33,327 nt of DNA from Nocardia sp. (GTDB taxonomy: Bacteria > Actinomycetota > Actinomycetes > Mycobacteriales > Mycobacteriaceae), in assembly GCA_014360565.1 (NCBI GenBank), contig JACIXH010000034.1, forward strand, positions 1 to 33,327, given 5' to 3'. A model generated the notes under the pieces. It did no database searches and was not told the origin of the DNA. It saw only the letters and a list, made by a program, of their open reading frames with translations. Of the stretch, positions 1 through 8,949 are shown in pieces (the first letter of the stretch is position 1; the number at the start of each line of letters is the position of its first letter). The position numbers and the translations under genes were made by a program.

Positions 1-1753
1 TTCGGTGACAGTGCTCGCCCTGCTGACCGGCCGACGCAAACAGGCACTACCGGCACTGAGCGCGGCGGTGATCGGATTGCTGGCTCTGGCACCGCAATTG
101 GCGGTGAGCGCGGGATTCGCCTTGTCGGTGCTCGCCACAGCGGGCCTGATCCTGCTCGCGCCCAGCTGGGCGGACTGGTTGCGGGCGCGTGGATGGTGGC
201 GTGCGCCTGCGGAGATCGTCGCGGTGTCGGCGGCCGCGTTCGTGGTCACGGTGCCGCTGATGGTCGCGCTGTCGGGGCGGGTGAGTCTGGTTGCGATCGT
301 CGCGAACGCACTGGTGGCGCCGGTGATCGGGCTGATCACAGTGATCGGAGCGATGGGAGCGGCCGTGGCTTGCGTGTGGGCAGATGGCGCGGTGTGGGTG
401 CTGTGGTGTGCTCGGCCACCGATGTGGTGGTTGCTCGGTGTCGCCGATCGTGCTGCCGCGGTGCCCGGAGCCACCGTGACAGTGCCTGGCGGTGCTGTCG
501 GGGGTGCGGTGGCGACAGTGATCGTTGTGATGGTCGTAGCGGCGCTGCGTTGGTCACCCACGCGCAGACTCCTGGCAGTCGTCGTGCTGGCAACATCGAT
601 AGTGCTGCTCCCGGTGCGCTTCTTTCAGCCCGGTTGGCCACCGGAGGGCTGGGTGCTCGCGATGTGCGACGTCGGCCAGGGCGACGGCCTGGCCCTGGCT
701 ACCGCTCCGGGCGCTGCGGTCGTCATCGACGTCGGCCCCGACCCGCGCTCGATTCGCACCTGCTTGGATCGCCTGGAGATCACCCACATCCCCCTGCTGG
801 TTCTCACCCACCCCCACGCTGACCACATCAACGGACTCGTCGGCGCTCTCCGCGGCCGCACCGTCGACGCGATCGCCACCGCACCAGGCGAACTCCGCTC
901 CGCCATCGCCCAGACCTGCACCGCCACGTACCGAAGCCCGGATCGGACACCCGCACCGTCGCCGCATCCTGTTGACGTGACCGGTCGAGCGGAGATAGTC
1001 GAGGCGGCACAGCGCGAGCCGGGTACCGCCGGATCGGGCAGTGACAGAGCGTCATCCGCGCGGTCGACCGAAAAGCGCGCAGCCTGCCCGAGTGGAACGC
1101 CCGGGGTGCGCACGGTACCGCCCGATACACACGGTGTCGCCGAGCGGAAATCCCATGACCACGGTGACGATGTCGCAGGGGCCGAACGGGTGGCCGAGCT
1201 CGCGGGGGCCGCCGGGATACCGTTGCTCGAGCTGTATGCCGGGCACGAAATGGCGTTTGGGGCAGTCGGATTGCGGATACTGTCGCCGACCCGGGCGGTA
1301 CCGGCTTCGCTGGTGGCCGATGAAGCCAACGATCGGTCGCTGGTGATGCGGGCTCGTACTCCGGCCGGGACGATCCTGTTCACCGGTGACATCGAGGCCG
1401 AGGCGCAGGGGCGGGTTTTGCGCGAGGCCGACGTCAGGGCGGACATCCTCAAGGTGCCGCATCACGGATCACGAACCACCACACCGCAATTCCTGCGTTC
1501 GGTCGGTCCGCGCCTGGCATTGGTCAGTGCCGGGTCGGGCAACACCTTCGGGCATCCGCACCCTACGGTGCTCGCTACCCTTTCCGCGCTCGGCGCCACT
1601 GTGGCTCGGACCGACCTCGACGGCGATGTCGTGATCGTCGGTACCGCCGCCGAACTGAGAACCCTCAGCTCCCGCCGCCGTAGGCCGAGTGGGCGGCACG
1701 GACCTGTTCCTCGACGGCATCGAGGATCTCGACCCGCTCAACGGGCACACTGA
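1..1753 (+). CDS. comEC: ComEC/Rec2-type DNA-uptake channel protein, 5' end outside the window
   Basis: Membrane protein of the ComEC/Rec2 family, which carries single-stranded DNA across the inner membrane in competent bacteria. Residues are counted from the in-frame GTG at position 5; the frame is open to the window edge, so the N-terminal part is missing. Hydrophobic segments fill about residues 20-205. A metallo-beta-lactamase-like domain follows, with HPHADH near residue 268, FTGDIEAE near 459 and VPHHGSRT near 483. Between the first motif and the rest of that domain is a polar, low-complexity insert of roughly 80-90 residues (about 305-390) that I do not expect in the family. The last 30 residues are arginine-rich and overlap the convergent gene at 1665-2021, so the frame may simply run past the end of the conserved domain. 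Family assignment is firm; a role in transformation here is inferred. Confidence 0.9.
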   Translation, partial: SVTVLALLTGRRKQALPALSAAVIGLLALAPQLAVSAGFALSVLATAGLILLAPSWADWLRARGWWRAPAEIVAVSAAAFVVTVPLMVALSGRVSLVAIVANALVAPVIGLITVIGAMGAAVACVWADGAVWVLWCARPPMWWLLGVADRAAAVPGATVTVPGGAVGGAVATVIVVMVVAALRWSPTRRLLAVVVLATSIVLLPVRFFQPGWPPEGWVLAMCDVGQGDGLALATAPGAAVVIDVGPDPRSIRTCLDRLEITHIPLLVLTHPHADHINGLVGALRGRTVDAIATAPGELRSAIAQTCTATYRSPDRTPAPSPHPVDVTGRAEIVEAAQREPGTAGSGSDRASSARSTEKRAACPSGTPGVRTVPPDTHGVAERKSHDHGDDVAGAERVAELAGAAGIPLLELYAGHEMAFGAVGLRILSPTRAVPASLVADEANDRSLVMRARTPAGTILFTGDIEAEAQGRVLREADVRADILKVPHHGSRTTTPQFLRSVGPRLALVSAGSGNTFGHPHPTVLATLSALGATVARTDLDGDVVIVGTAAELRTLSSRRRRPSGRHGPVPRRHRGSRPAQRAH

Positions 1754-2021
1754 TGCGCATCAGCACCCGTTCCGCTGCTGGTTGTTCGAAGCTGAAGCCG
1801 AAGAACGAGCAACAGTCGGACTCACGGCCGGCCAAGTCTCGCCCCGCCGCCTCGGCCGTCTGCGGCAGCACGAGTTCGAGCACGGTCGGCTCGGGGCGGG
1901 CCCACCGCAGCACCGACGCTGCGAAGAACTGGTCGAACTCGGCGAGCCGAAGGGGGACCTCGGCACTGGGCAGCGTGCACGATGCCGGAACCCAGCTGGG
2001 GGAGGGGATATCGGCGACCAT
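1665..2021 (-). CDS. Conserved small cysteine-containing protein of unknown function
   Basis: A 118-residue soluble protein of a type I believe is common in actinobacteria but whose function I cannot name. Visible features are an N-terminal VPASCTLP segment and a central ESDCCSFFGFSF motif with paired cysteines, followed by a C-terminal ISVPVERVEILDAVEEQV helix. The cysteines could bind a metal or thiol ligand, but that is a guess. I chose the ATG at 2021 because the protein then begins MVADIPSPSWVP; an in-frame GTG at 2042 would add seven residues, and neither has a clear ribosome site. Its 3' end overlaps the convergent comEC frame by 89 bp. Confidence 0.7.
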   Translation of the reverse strand: MVADIPSPSWVPASCTLPSAEVPLRLAEFDQFFAASVLRWARPEPTVLELVLPQTAEAAGRDLAGRESDCCSFFGFSFEQPAAERVLMRISVPVERVEILDAVEEQVRAAHSAYGGGS

Positions 2022-2101
2022 GGTTCCAGGGTAGGTCGGCACACGCCGGACGGGAACGCGGTGAGTGCCGGGTTGTCAGTGGGCCTACGTAGGATCGCCT
2101 G

Positions 2102-3073
2102 GTGAGCGAACGCCCTGCCTCGGTGCATCTGGTCCTCGGAGACGAGGAACTGCTGGTCGAACGTGCGGTTGCGAAGGTGACCGCGCAGGTGCGGGCCTGT
2201 GCGCCCGATCCGGATTCGGTGCCGGTCGACAGATTGCGCGCCGGCGATGCCAGCACCGCCGAGCTCGCCGAATTGCTCAGCCCGTCGCTGTTCGCCGAAG
2301 ACCGGGTGATCGTGCTGGAGTCGGCCGCGGAAGCGGGCAAGGACGCGGTCGCGGTGATCACCGAAGCCGCGGTGGATCCGCCCGACGGCGTGGTGCTGAT
2401 GGTTCTGCATTCGGGCGGTGGGCGTGCCAAGGCGCTGGCACCTGCGTTGCAGAAGAAGGGCGCCACCGTCCACGAGTGCGCGAAACTCAACAAGGGCGCC
2501 GAGCGGGTGGAGTTCGTGCGCAGCGAGTTCCGTGCCCTCGGGGTCAAAGTGCCGTCCGACGTGGTTCAGGTGCTGCTCGAATCCGTCGGTTCGGAGCTGC
2601 GCGAATTGGCCGCGGCCTGTTCGCAATTGGTGTCCGACACCGGCGGCAAGGTCGACGCGAACGCTGTTCGCCGGTACTACTCCGGCCGGGCCGAGGTCAC
2701 CGGCTTCGATGTGGCCGACCTCGCCGTGGCTGGCGATCGCCCCGGCGCGATGGAAGCCCTGCGCTGGGCAACCGACCGCGGTGTCCCCCATGTGCTGCTC
2801 GCCGACGCGCTCGCCGACTCCGTCCACACCATCGCCAAGGTCGGCTCGGCGGGCCGAGGCGACCCGTTCGCCCTCGCCCAGAAACTGGGCATGCCGCCCT
2901 GGAAGATCAAAAAAGCCCAGGCCCAAGCTCGGGGCTGGAATCCGACCACGATCGGCACCGCCCTCCAGGTGGTCGCCACCCTCAACGCCGACGTCAAGGG
3001 CGGCGCGGCCGACGCGACCTACGCCGTCGAACACGCCCTCGCCCGCATCCTCGACCTGCGCGCCACAGGCTGA
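2102..3073 (+). CDS. holA: DNA polymerase III delta subunit
   Basis: Delta subunit of the clamp-loader complex, which opens the beta sliding clamp during replication. The 323-residue length suits the family. The protein starts [22 protein letters not shown], the usual opening in which the loader reads an LxxGDExxLxxRA-like segment, and continues with an AAA+-like fold and a C-terminal collar domain ([12 protein letters not shown] at about 165-176, KAQAQARGW and [15 protein letters not shown] near the end). It lies downstream of comEC, as in mycobacteria, separated by the antisense small gene at 1665-2021. The GTG start is followed directly by the conserved N-terminus. No abnormality is seen. 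Confidence 0.95.
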   Translation: MSERPASVHLVLGDEELLVERAVAKVTAQVRACAPDPDSVPVDRLRAGDASTAELAELLSPSLFAEDRVIVLESAAEAGKDAVAVITEAAVDPPDGVVLMVLHSGGGRAKALAPALQKKGATVHECAKLNKGAERVEFVRSEFRALGVKVPSDVVQVLLESVGSELRELAAACSQLVSDTGGKVDANAVRRYYSGRAEVTGFDVADLAVAGDRPGAMEALRWATDRGVPHVLLADALADSVHTIAKVGSAGRGDPFALAQKLGMPPWKIKKAQAQARGWNPTTIGTALQVVATLNADVKGGAADATYAVEHALARILDLRATG

Positions 3074-3184
3074 AACGCGGTGCGGAGTCGTCGACGGGAG
3101 TGACGGCGCCGCACCGAGCATCACCCAATCGGGATCGAATCGCGATGTGCGTTCGCTATCGCAGCTGGCACAGTTGATCATGAG

Positions 3185-4474
3185 ATGGTTGAGCCGAGTG
3201 GTGGCCGGATCGGACAAGACGAGCGCGGTCGACGCGCTCGGGGGTCGGTGGGGCGGACGACGCGGCGAGTCGTGAAGACTCTCGCGGCACTGTTGTCGGC
3301 GGCGGTGGTGGTGGTGACGGCGTACGGGTGGTCGACGGCGGGGAGTTTCGATGCGGGGTTCCTGCGGTCGGGGGCCATCGGTGACGACGCACCGCGTTCC
3401 CTCGGGGGCGACCTCAACATTCTGCTGATCGGGTTGGACACCCGGCGCGACCAGGACGGCAACGAACTGCCCCGCGAAGTCCTCGATCAACTGCACGCCG
3501 GTGACGGTGACGAAGGCGGATACAACGCCAATACCCTGATCCTGGTGCACATCCCGGCCGCTATGAACAAGATCGTCGCGGTATCGATTCCGCGCGACGA
3601 CTACGTGCCGGTCCGCGGCATCCCCGGCTATACCCACGCCAAGATCAAGGAGGCGTACGGGTTGCGCAAGGCGGCCGTGCAGGACCAGCTGATCGCGCGC
3701 GGTGTGACCGATCAGCGCAAGCTGGAACAGGCGGGCCGGGAGGCGGGGCGGGCGTCCACCGTGGCGGCGGTCCGGGATCTGACCGGAGTGCCGATCGACA
3801 GGTTCGCCGAGGTCACGCTGGCCGGATTCTACGATCTGGCCGCGGCGCTGGGCGGGGTGGAAGTCTGCTTGAACGCCCCGGTGCGGGACTCCGAGTTCTC
3901 CGGCGCCGATTTCCCCGCGGGCCGCCAGCATCTGAACCCGGCACAGGCGCTGGCCTTCGTCCGGCAACGGCACGGGCTGGAGAACGGCGACCTGGACCGG
4001 ACCCATCGTCAGCAGGCGTTCCTCACCTCGGTGGCTCGGCAGCTCCACGTGGCGGGGACGCTCACCGACCCGGGCAGACTCTCGGCCCTGATGGACGTGG
4101 CCCACCGCAATATCGTGCTGTCCGACGGCTGGAACATGACCGACTTCGTCCGCACGCTGGGCGATGCCGACGATCCACAGGTCGAATTCCGTACCCTGCC
4201 GGTGCTGCGCTACGACGTGATCAACGGCCAGGATGTGAACATCGTCGACCGGTCGGCGATCCGCCGCGAGATCGCCGTGGCGTTCGGCCTGCCGGTGCCC
4301 ACCTCCACCGCCAGGCGGACCGGGCAACGTACCCAACCTCCGGCCGCGTGGTCGCCGGAGTTGACAGCAGGCGGGTGGCAGACCAGCACCACCGCGCCGG
4401 AGCCGGAAACCCCCGACGCGGGCAAGCCGGTTCGCGGCGGTATCACCTCGGGGCAGCTGCCCTGCGTGAACTGA
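3185..4474 (+). CDS. LytR-CpsA-Psr (LCP) family cell-wall ligase
   Basis: LCP enzymes are anchored in the membrane and attach lipid-linked polymers (arabinogalactan in mycolic-acid bacteria) to peptidoglycan. One transmembrane segment (about residues 33-49) follows an arginine-rich cytoplasmic N-terminus. The LCP domain begins at GGDLNILLIGLDTRR (about 73-87), with NANTLILVHIPAAMNKIVAVSIPRDDYV after it and later RHGLENGDLDRTHRQQAFL, which carry the acidic and arginine residues typical of the active site. The C-terminal 50 residues are Pro/Thr-rich. The start is uncertain: the ATG at 3185 lacks a good ribosome site and an in-frame GTG lies about 65 bases downstream. The stop codon directly abuts the stop of the convergent gene at 4475. 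Confidence 0.9.
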   Translation: MVEPSGGRIGQDERGRRARGSVGRTTRRVVKTLAALLSAAVVVVTAYGWSTAGSFDAGFLRSGAIGDDAPRSLGGDLNILLIGLDTRRDQDGNELPREVLDQLHAGDGDEGGYNANTLILVHIPAAMNKIVAVSIPRDDYVPVRGIPGYTHAKIKEAYGLRKAAVQDQLIARGVTDQRKLEQAGREAGRASTVAAVRDLTGVPIDRFAEVTLAGFYDLAAALGGVEVCLNAPVRDSEFSGADFPAGRQHLNPAQALAFVRQRHGLENGDLDRTHRQQAFLTSVARQLHVAGTLTDPGRLSALMDVAHRNIVLSDGWNMTDFVRTLGDADDPQVEFRTLPVLRYDVINGQDVNIVDRSAIRREIAVAFGLPVPTSTARRTGQRTQPPAAWSPELTAGGWQTSTTAPEPETPDAGKPVRGGITSGQLPCVN

Positions 4475-4729
4475 CTATTCGCCGGCGACCACGAGGGAAA
4501 CGTCCAGGTCCTCGTCGTCCTCGACATCGTCGTAGCGCCCCTCCCACTCGTCGTAGAGGGGGATCTCGTCTTCACGGGTGACGATCCAGGCGGCGCCGTA
4601 GCCACCGTCCTCGTCGGGCACCATCACATTTTCGACCTTGAGACCGATACCCAGGATCTCCGCCGCGCGGATCACCTCGGCCAGGTCGTCGCCTCGTACC
4701 ACCGTCTGATTCGCGTACACCGTCAACAT
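4475..4729 (-). CDS. Small acidic protein of unknown function
   Basis: An 84-residue, strongly acidic protein beginning MLTVYANQTVVRGDDLAEVI. The N-terminal 50 residues look like a small alpha/beta fold and the C-terminal 30 residues are Asp/Glu-rich (YDDVEDDEDLDV). The reading frame is open further upstream, but the ATG at 4729 gives a sensible protein, while the upstream part is Arg/Pro-rich and reads like non-coding sequence. It is convergent with the LCP gene, with no base between the two stop codons. I do not recognise a function. Confidence 0.6.
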   Translation of the reverse strand: MLTVYANQTVVRGDDLAEVIRAAEILGIGLKVENVMVPDEDGGYGAAWIVTREDEIPLYDEWEGRYDDVEDDEDLDVSLVVAGE

Positions 4730-4821
4730 GGCGCGAATGGTAACCCGTCGGCTGAGCCGGTGGGCCGGGGGCGGCGGCCCGGCGTGACCGCAGAGGCCAC
4801 TGAACTGAAGGGAACGACAAA

Positions 4822-4852
4822 AGCCGCCGTGGTCATCGAGGCCACGGCGGCT
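4822..4852 (-). terminator. Intrinsic terminator of rpsT
   Basis: A perfect 11-bp inverted repeat (AGCCGCCGTGG and its complement) encloses a 9-nt loop. Read on the minus strand it lies about 45 bases after the rpsT stop and is followed by CTTTTG, a short T run. That placement and polarity fit a rho-independent terminator for rpsT. Confidence 0.8.
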
Positions 4853-4897
4853 GCGTCTTGGATATGTACTACCAGCGAGCACCGGGCTCGCCGAAGA

Positions 4898-5158
4898 TCA
4901 GATCTTGTTCAGAGCCAGCGCGAGCGCGGACTTCTTGTTGGCCGCCTGGTTGGCGTGGATGACGCCCTTGGACGCGGCCTTGTCGAGCTTGCGGCTCGCG
5001 AACTGCAGCTGCTGGGCAGCCTTTTCCTTGTCACCGCTGGAGGCAGCTTCACGGAAGTTGCGGATCGCGGTGCGCAGCGCGGACTTGACCGACTGGTTAC
5101 GCTGACGCGCTTCCTCGTTGGTACGGATCCGCTTCATCTGGGACTTGATGTTGGCCAC
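4898..5158 (-). CDS. rpsT: 30S ribosomal protein S20
   Basis: Primary 16S rRNA-binding protein of the small ribosomal subunit. The 86-residue product begins [20 protein letters not shown] and ends with the lysine/alanine-rich helix ALALALNKI, matching S20 along its length. I chose the GTG at 5158 because the frame upstream is not S20-like and an AGAGGA ribosome site sits about 8 bases before this start. A clear hairpin terminator follows at 4822-4852. The gene is monocistronic and divergent from the ATP-grasp operon. Confidence 0.96.
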   Translation of the reverse strand: MANIKSQMKRIRTNEEARQRNQSVKSALRTAIRNFREAASSGDKEKAAQQLQFASRKLDKAASKGVIHANQAANKKSALALALNKI

Positions 5159-5373
5159 GCCTGTATCCTCTGGTTTCCTGTCGCTGGGTGATGTTCCTTG
5201 AAAGCTCGTTGGGCGCGCGCCCACGATGCAGCAGATGGTGCTGAACTACGGGTAACACCGCGCCGAAGATCGAGGTTACCAGCTCGGCACTCCCCGGCGA
5301 AATCGGCCCACATCCTGCCGACCGGGAGAACGAACGCCGATTTCACCCGTTTCAGGTGATGCGAAGAATTTAC

Positions 5374-5388
5374 CTGTGTCACACACAG
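5374..5388. promoter_or_regulatory. Short palindrome upstream of the ATP-grasp operon
   Basis: CTGTGT and ACACAG flank a three-base centre, ending 32 bases before the ATG at 5420. It sits in the 260-bp rpsT / ATP-grasp divergent region and could be an operator, but no regulator is suggested by the sequence. Confidence 0.25.
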
Positions 5389-5419
5389 CGCTGCCGCCGG
5401 GTGGGGCACAGTTTTTGTC

Positions 5420-7063
5420 ATGACCTCCACCACTGCGCCGGGGAGAACGACCGGGCAGCCTGCTTCCACGCACACCGGCTTGTTCGAGGGCTACGGCCCC
5501 GGCCGCTTCGCCGACGCGTTCGACGAGATGTTCGACGGATCGGGAAAGGTGCGGGCACCGTATAAGGGCATCCACGCCGCGATGGCGGCCAACGACGTCG
5601 ACGACCTGGCCAAACGCTCGGACGCCCTGGACCGCGCGTTCATCGACCAAGGCATCACCTTCTCGCTGTCGGGCCAGGAGCGGCCGTTCCCGCTGGATCT
5701 GGTGCCGCGGGTGATCGCCGCCGCGGAGTGGGCCAAACTCGAACGCGGCATCAAACAGCGGGTCACCGCGATGGAGCTGTTTTTGGCCGACGTCTACGGC
5801 GAACAGAACATCCTGCGTGATCAGGTCATCCCCAAGCGTCTGGTCACCTCGTGTGAACACTTCCATCGCGAGGCCGCCGGGCTGGTCCCGCCCAACGGTG
5901 TGCGCATCCACGTCTCCGGCATCGACCTGGTCCGCGACGAGAAGGGCGACTTCCGGGTGCTGGAGGACAACCTGCGCTCGCCCTCGGGCGTCTCCTATGT
6001 GATGGAGAACCGGCGCACGATGGCCAGGGTCTTCCCCGATCTGTTCTCCTCGCACCGGGTGCGCGCGGTGGGCGACTATCCCGGCCACCTGCTGCGCGCG
6101 CTGCGGGCCTCGGCGGCGCCCAACGAGGTAGACCCGACCGTGGTGGTGCTCACGCCGGGAGTGCACAACTCCGCCTACTTCGAACATTCCCTGCTGGCCA
6201 GGCAGATGGGCGTGGAACTGGTCGAGGGGCGTGACCTGTTCTGCCGCGACAACGTCGTCTACATGCGCACGACCGCAGGCGAGCGTCAGGTCGACGTGAT
6301 CTATCGGCGCATCGACGACAACTTCCTCGACCCCATGCACTTCCGTCCCGACTCCGTGCTCGGCATCGCCGGCGTGCTCAACGCCGCTCGTGCGGGCAAT
6401 GTGGTGATCTCGAGCGCGGTCGGCAACGGCGTCGGCGACGACAAGCTCATCTACACCTACGTGCCCAAGGTCATCGAGTACTACCTCGGGGAGAAGCCGA
6501 TCCTGCCCAATGTCGACACCTTCCGCTGCTGGCTCGACGACGAACGCGAGGAGGTGCTCGATCGGGTCGGCGAACTGGTGGTCAAACCGGTCGAGGGGTC
6601 CGGCGGCTACGGCATCGTGATCGGGCCGGACGCGTCGGCGCGCGAGCTGGAGTCGGTCAAGCGCAAGATCAGGGCCGATCCGCGCGGCTGGATCGCCCAG
6701 CCGGTGGTGCAGCTGTCGACGGTGCCGACCAAGATCGGCGACGATCTCGCGCCGCGTCACGTGGATCTGCGCCCGTTCGCGGTGAACGACGGCGACGACA
6801 TCTGGGTGCTGCCCGGCGGGCTCACCCGGGTCGCGCTGCCGGAGGGCTCGCTGGTGGTGAACTCGAGTCAGGGCGGCGGCAGCAAGGACACCTGGGTGCT
6901 GGCCGGGCGCGCCGGATCGGTCGAGCGGGAACTGGCAGGCCCCGAACTCGTCAGCGAACCGCCGCAGGGGGATTCGTTCGAGCTCGGCCGCGAACTCAGC
7001 ACGCCGCAGGCCAATCAGCAACAGCAGCAACAGCAGCAGACACAGCGGTTGATCGGGGAATAG
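5420..7063 (+). CDS. Circularly permuted ATP-grasp protein (DUF404/DUF407 type)
   Basis: ATP-grasp enzymes join a carboxylate to an amine or thiol through an acyl phosphate. This 547-residue protein matches the circularly permuted group found across actinobacteria as the first gene of a three-gene operon (I recall Rv2411c in M. tuberculosis). Typical segments are GLFEGYGPGRFADAFDEMF near the N-terminus, VSGIDLVRDEKGDFRVLEDN (about 170-189), RSPSGVSYVMENR after it, VVKPVEGSGGYGIVIGP (about 390-406) and LRPFAVNDGDDIWVLPGGLTRVA near 450. The natural substrate is not known to me. The C-terminus carries a run of eight glutamines encoded mainly by CAG/CAA repeats. The ATG at 5420 is the only sensible start; four bases separate its stop from the next gene. 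Confidence 0.92.
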   Translation: MTSTTAPGRTTGQPASTHTGLFEGYGPGRFADAFDEMFDGSGKVRAPYKGIHAAMAANDVDDLAKRSDALDRAFIDQGITFSLSGQERPFPLDLVPRVIAAAEWAKLERGIKQRVTAMELFLADVYGEQNILRDQVIPKRLVTSCEHFHREAAGLVPPNGVRIHVSGIDLVRDEKGDFRVLEDNLRSPSGVSYVMENRRTMARVFPDLFSSHRVRAVGDYPGHLLRALRASAAPNEVDPTVVVLTPGVHNSAYFEHSLLARQMGVELVEGRDLFCRDNVVYMRTTAGERQVDVIYRRIDDNFLDPMHFRPDSVLGIAGVLNAARAGNVVISSAVGNGVGDDKLIYTYVPKVIEYYLGEKPILPNVDTFRCWLDDEREEVLDRVGELVVKPVEGSGGYGIVIGPDASARELESVKRKIRADPRGWIAQPVVQLSTVPTKIGDDLAPRHVDLRPFAVNDGDDIWVLPGGLTRVALPEGSLVVNSSQGGGSKDTWVLAGRAGSVERELAGPELVSEPPQGDSFELGRELSTPQANQQQQQQQQTQRLIGE

Positions 7064-7067
7064 AGAC

Positions 7068-8045
7068 ATGCTTGCTCGAAACGCCGAATCCCTCTACTGG
7101 ATCGGCCGATACGTCGAGCGCGCCGACGACACAGCGCGCATCCTGGACGTGGCGGTGCACCAACTGCTCGAAGACGCCACCGTCGACGCGGACCGCACAT
7201 CCCGCGTGCTGCTCAAGGTGCTCGGGATCGAACCGCCCGAGGGCTTGCGCCTGGACGTGTGGTCGGTCACCGATCTCGTCGCCTACAGCCACGCCCACGG
7301 CGTCTCGATCAGTGACTCCATCACCAAGGCCCGCGAGAACGCCCGCGGCGCACGCGAAGTCACCTCGAGTGAGATGTGGGAGTGCCTCAATGCCACCTAC
7401 AACGGGATGGCCGCGGCGGAAAGGGCCGCGCGTGGGCTCGGCCCGCACGAGTTCTTCTCCTACATCAAAGGCCGGGCGGCGATGTTCACCGGACTGACCG
7501 ACTCGACCCTGAGCCGTGACGACGGCTACCGCTTCCTGCTGCTCGGCCGGTCGATCGAACGCGTGGACATGATGGTTCGCCTGCTACTTTCGCGGGCAGG
7601 CGACAAGACGTCCTCGCCCGCCTGGGTGACGGTGCTGCGTTCGGCGGGCGCGCACGACACCTACCTGCGCACTCATCGCGGCGCCCTCGATGCCGCCAGG
7701 GTCGCCGAGTTCATCCTGATCGACCGGTTGTTCCCCCGTTCGGTGTTCCACACGCTGCGCGTCGCCGAAGCCTGCCTGACCGAACTGGATCAGCGACCCG
7801 GCAGTCGGGTCGGGGCGCGGCACGAGGCGCAACGCGTACTCGGACGCGCCCGAAGCGAACTCGAATTCCTGCCGCCGGGAGTGTTGTTGGAAGACCTGCA
7901 AGCCAGGTTGCTCGCCTTGCAGAAATCGTGCCGTGAGCTCAGTGAAGCCGTGTCACGCCAGTATTTCCATGCCGCCCCGTGGGTGGCGTGGACCGATGTG
8001 CGCAGCAAGCAGGACAGCCGCGTGCAGGTAGAGGGAGAGCTATGA
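7068..8045 (+). CDS. Alpha-E domain protein (DUF403)
   Basis: All-helical alpha-E domain protein, the constant partner of the permuted ATP-grasp protein upstream and the transglutaminase-like protein downstream. It opens MLARNAESLYWIGRYVERAD, the family signature, and contains YRFLLLGRSIERVDMMVRLLL (about 151-171). At 325 residues it has the usual length. Function is unknown; co-occurrence suggests a peptide- or amide-forming system. Its stop overlaps the next ATG by four bases, so the two are translationally coupled. Confidence 0.92.
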   Translation: MLARNAESLYWIGRYVERADDTARILDVAVHQLLEDATVDADRTSRVLLKVLGIEPPEGLRLDVWSVTDLVAYSHAHGVSISDSITKARENARGAREVTSSEMWECLNATYNGMAAAERAARGLGPHEFFSYIKGRAAMFTGLTDSTLSRDDGYRFLLLGRSIERVDMMVRLLLSRAGDKTSSPAWVTVLRSAGAHDTYLRTHRGALDAARVAEFILIDRLFPRSVFHTLRVAEACLTELDQRPGSRVGARHEAQRVLGRARSELEFLPPGVLLEDLQARLLALQKSCRELSEAVSRQYFHAAPWVAWTDVRSKQDSRVQVEGEL

Positions 8046-8884
8046 GTTGGCGGATCAGGGTGGTGCACACCACCGGGTATGTCTACGACGCGCCGGTGAC
8101 GCGATCGTTCAACGAGGCCAGGCTCACCCCGCGCGCCGACAGCAGACAGAACGTGATCCTCAATCGCGTCGAAACCGTGCCCGCGACAAGGGCTTACCGC
8201 TACACCGACTACTGGGGCACCGCGGTCACGGCTTTCGACCTGCACGCACCGCACACCGAACTCGAGGTGACCGGATCCTCGGTGGTCGAGACCGAACCGT
8301 TCGCCGAACCCACCGAGGAACTGAGCTGGGACGAACTGCAGGGCGGGCGGGTCATCGACCGGTTCGACGAAATGCTCAGTCCCACTGCGTATGTGCCGCG
8401 CGATCGCAAACTGTCGACGGTGGCGCGTCAGCTCTGCCGTGGTGAGGAACCTGCCAAGGCGGTGGTGCGCGCCGCCGAGTGGGTGCACAAGGAGATGGAC
8501 TACATCGCGGGCACGACCTCGGTGCACACCTCGGCGCTGCAGGCCTTCGCCGAGCGCCGTGGCGTGTGCCAGGACTACGCCCATCTGACGCTGGTGTTGT
8601 TGCGCAGCATGGGAATTCCCAGCCGTTATGTGTCCGGATACCTGCATCCCAAGCCGGGTGCGCAGATCGGCGAGACGGTGGCGGGCCAGTCACACGCGTG
8701 GATCGAGGCGTGGACGGGGCAGTGGTGGGGCTACGACCCCACCAACAACCTCGCCGTCAACGAACAGCACGTGTCGGTCGGGGTCGGTCGTGACTACGCC
8801 GACGTGCCGCCGTTGAAAGGTGTGTTCTCCGGCGGCGGATCAACGGATCTGGAGGTCGTTGTAGAGGTCACCCGGCTCGCGTAA
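8042..8884 (+). CDS. Transglutaminase-like cysteine protease family protein
   Basis: A 280-residue protein with an N-terminal beta domain (MSWRIRVVHTTGYVYDAPVT) and a transglutaminase core. The catalytic triad is visible: Cys in ERRGVCQDYAHL (about residue 178), His in GQSHAWIEAW and Asp in WWGYDPTNN. Bacterial members usually act as peptidases or amidases and I infer action on the product of the neighbouring ATP-grasp protein. I took the ATG at 8042 because it overlaps the previous stop as ATGA and gives the normal N-terminus; a longer frame starting at 7979 lies inside the alpha-E gene. I recall Rv2409c as the mycobacterial counterpart. Confidence 0.92.
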   Translation: MSWRIRVVHTTGYVYDAPVTRSFNEARLTPRADSRQNVILNRVETVPATRAYRYTDYWGTAVTAFDLHAPHTELEVTGSSVVETEPFAEPTEELSWDELQGGRVIDRFDEMLSPTAYVPRDRKLSTVARQLCRGEEPAKAVVRAAEWVHKEMDYIAGTTSVHTSALQAFAERRGVCQDYAHLTLVLLRSMGIPSRYVSGYLHPKPGAQIGETVAGQSHAWIEAWTGQWWGYDPTNNLAVNEQHVSVGVGRDYADVPPLKGVFSGGGSTDLEVVVEVTRLA

Positions 8885-8949
8885 TGTCCGAGACGCTCGT
8901 GCGGACCCCGCGCTCACGTGGGGAAACTCCTCTCGGATAGGTGATGCCG

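Noticed and set aside
1760..4336. Very long minus-strand open frame opposite holA and the LCP gene
   Set aside because: It is the antisense shadow of two well-supported genes; its translation is His/Arg/Gly-rich with no domain.
5374..5388. cAMP-receptor-type operator before the ATP-grasp gene
   Set aside because: The palindrome is TGTGT-N-ACACA-like, but the spacing (three-base centre) is too short for the usual CRP site; listed only as an unassigned palindrome.
5276..7069. 597-residue minus-strand open frame opposite the ATP-grasp gene
   Set aside because: Antisense shadow created by high-GC codon bias; no ribosome site, and the plus-strand protein is clearly the real one.
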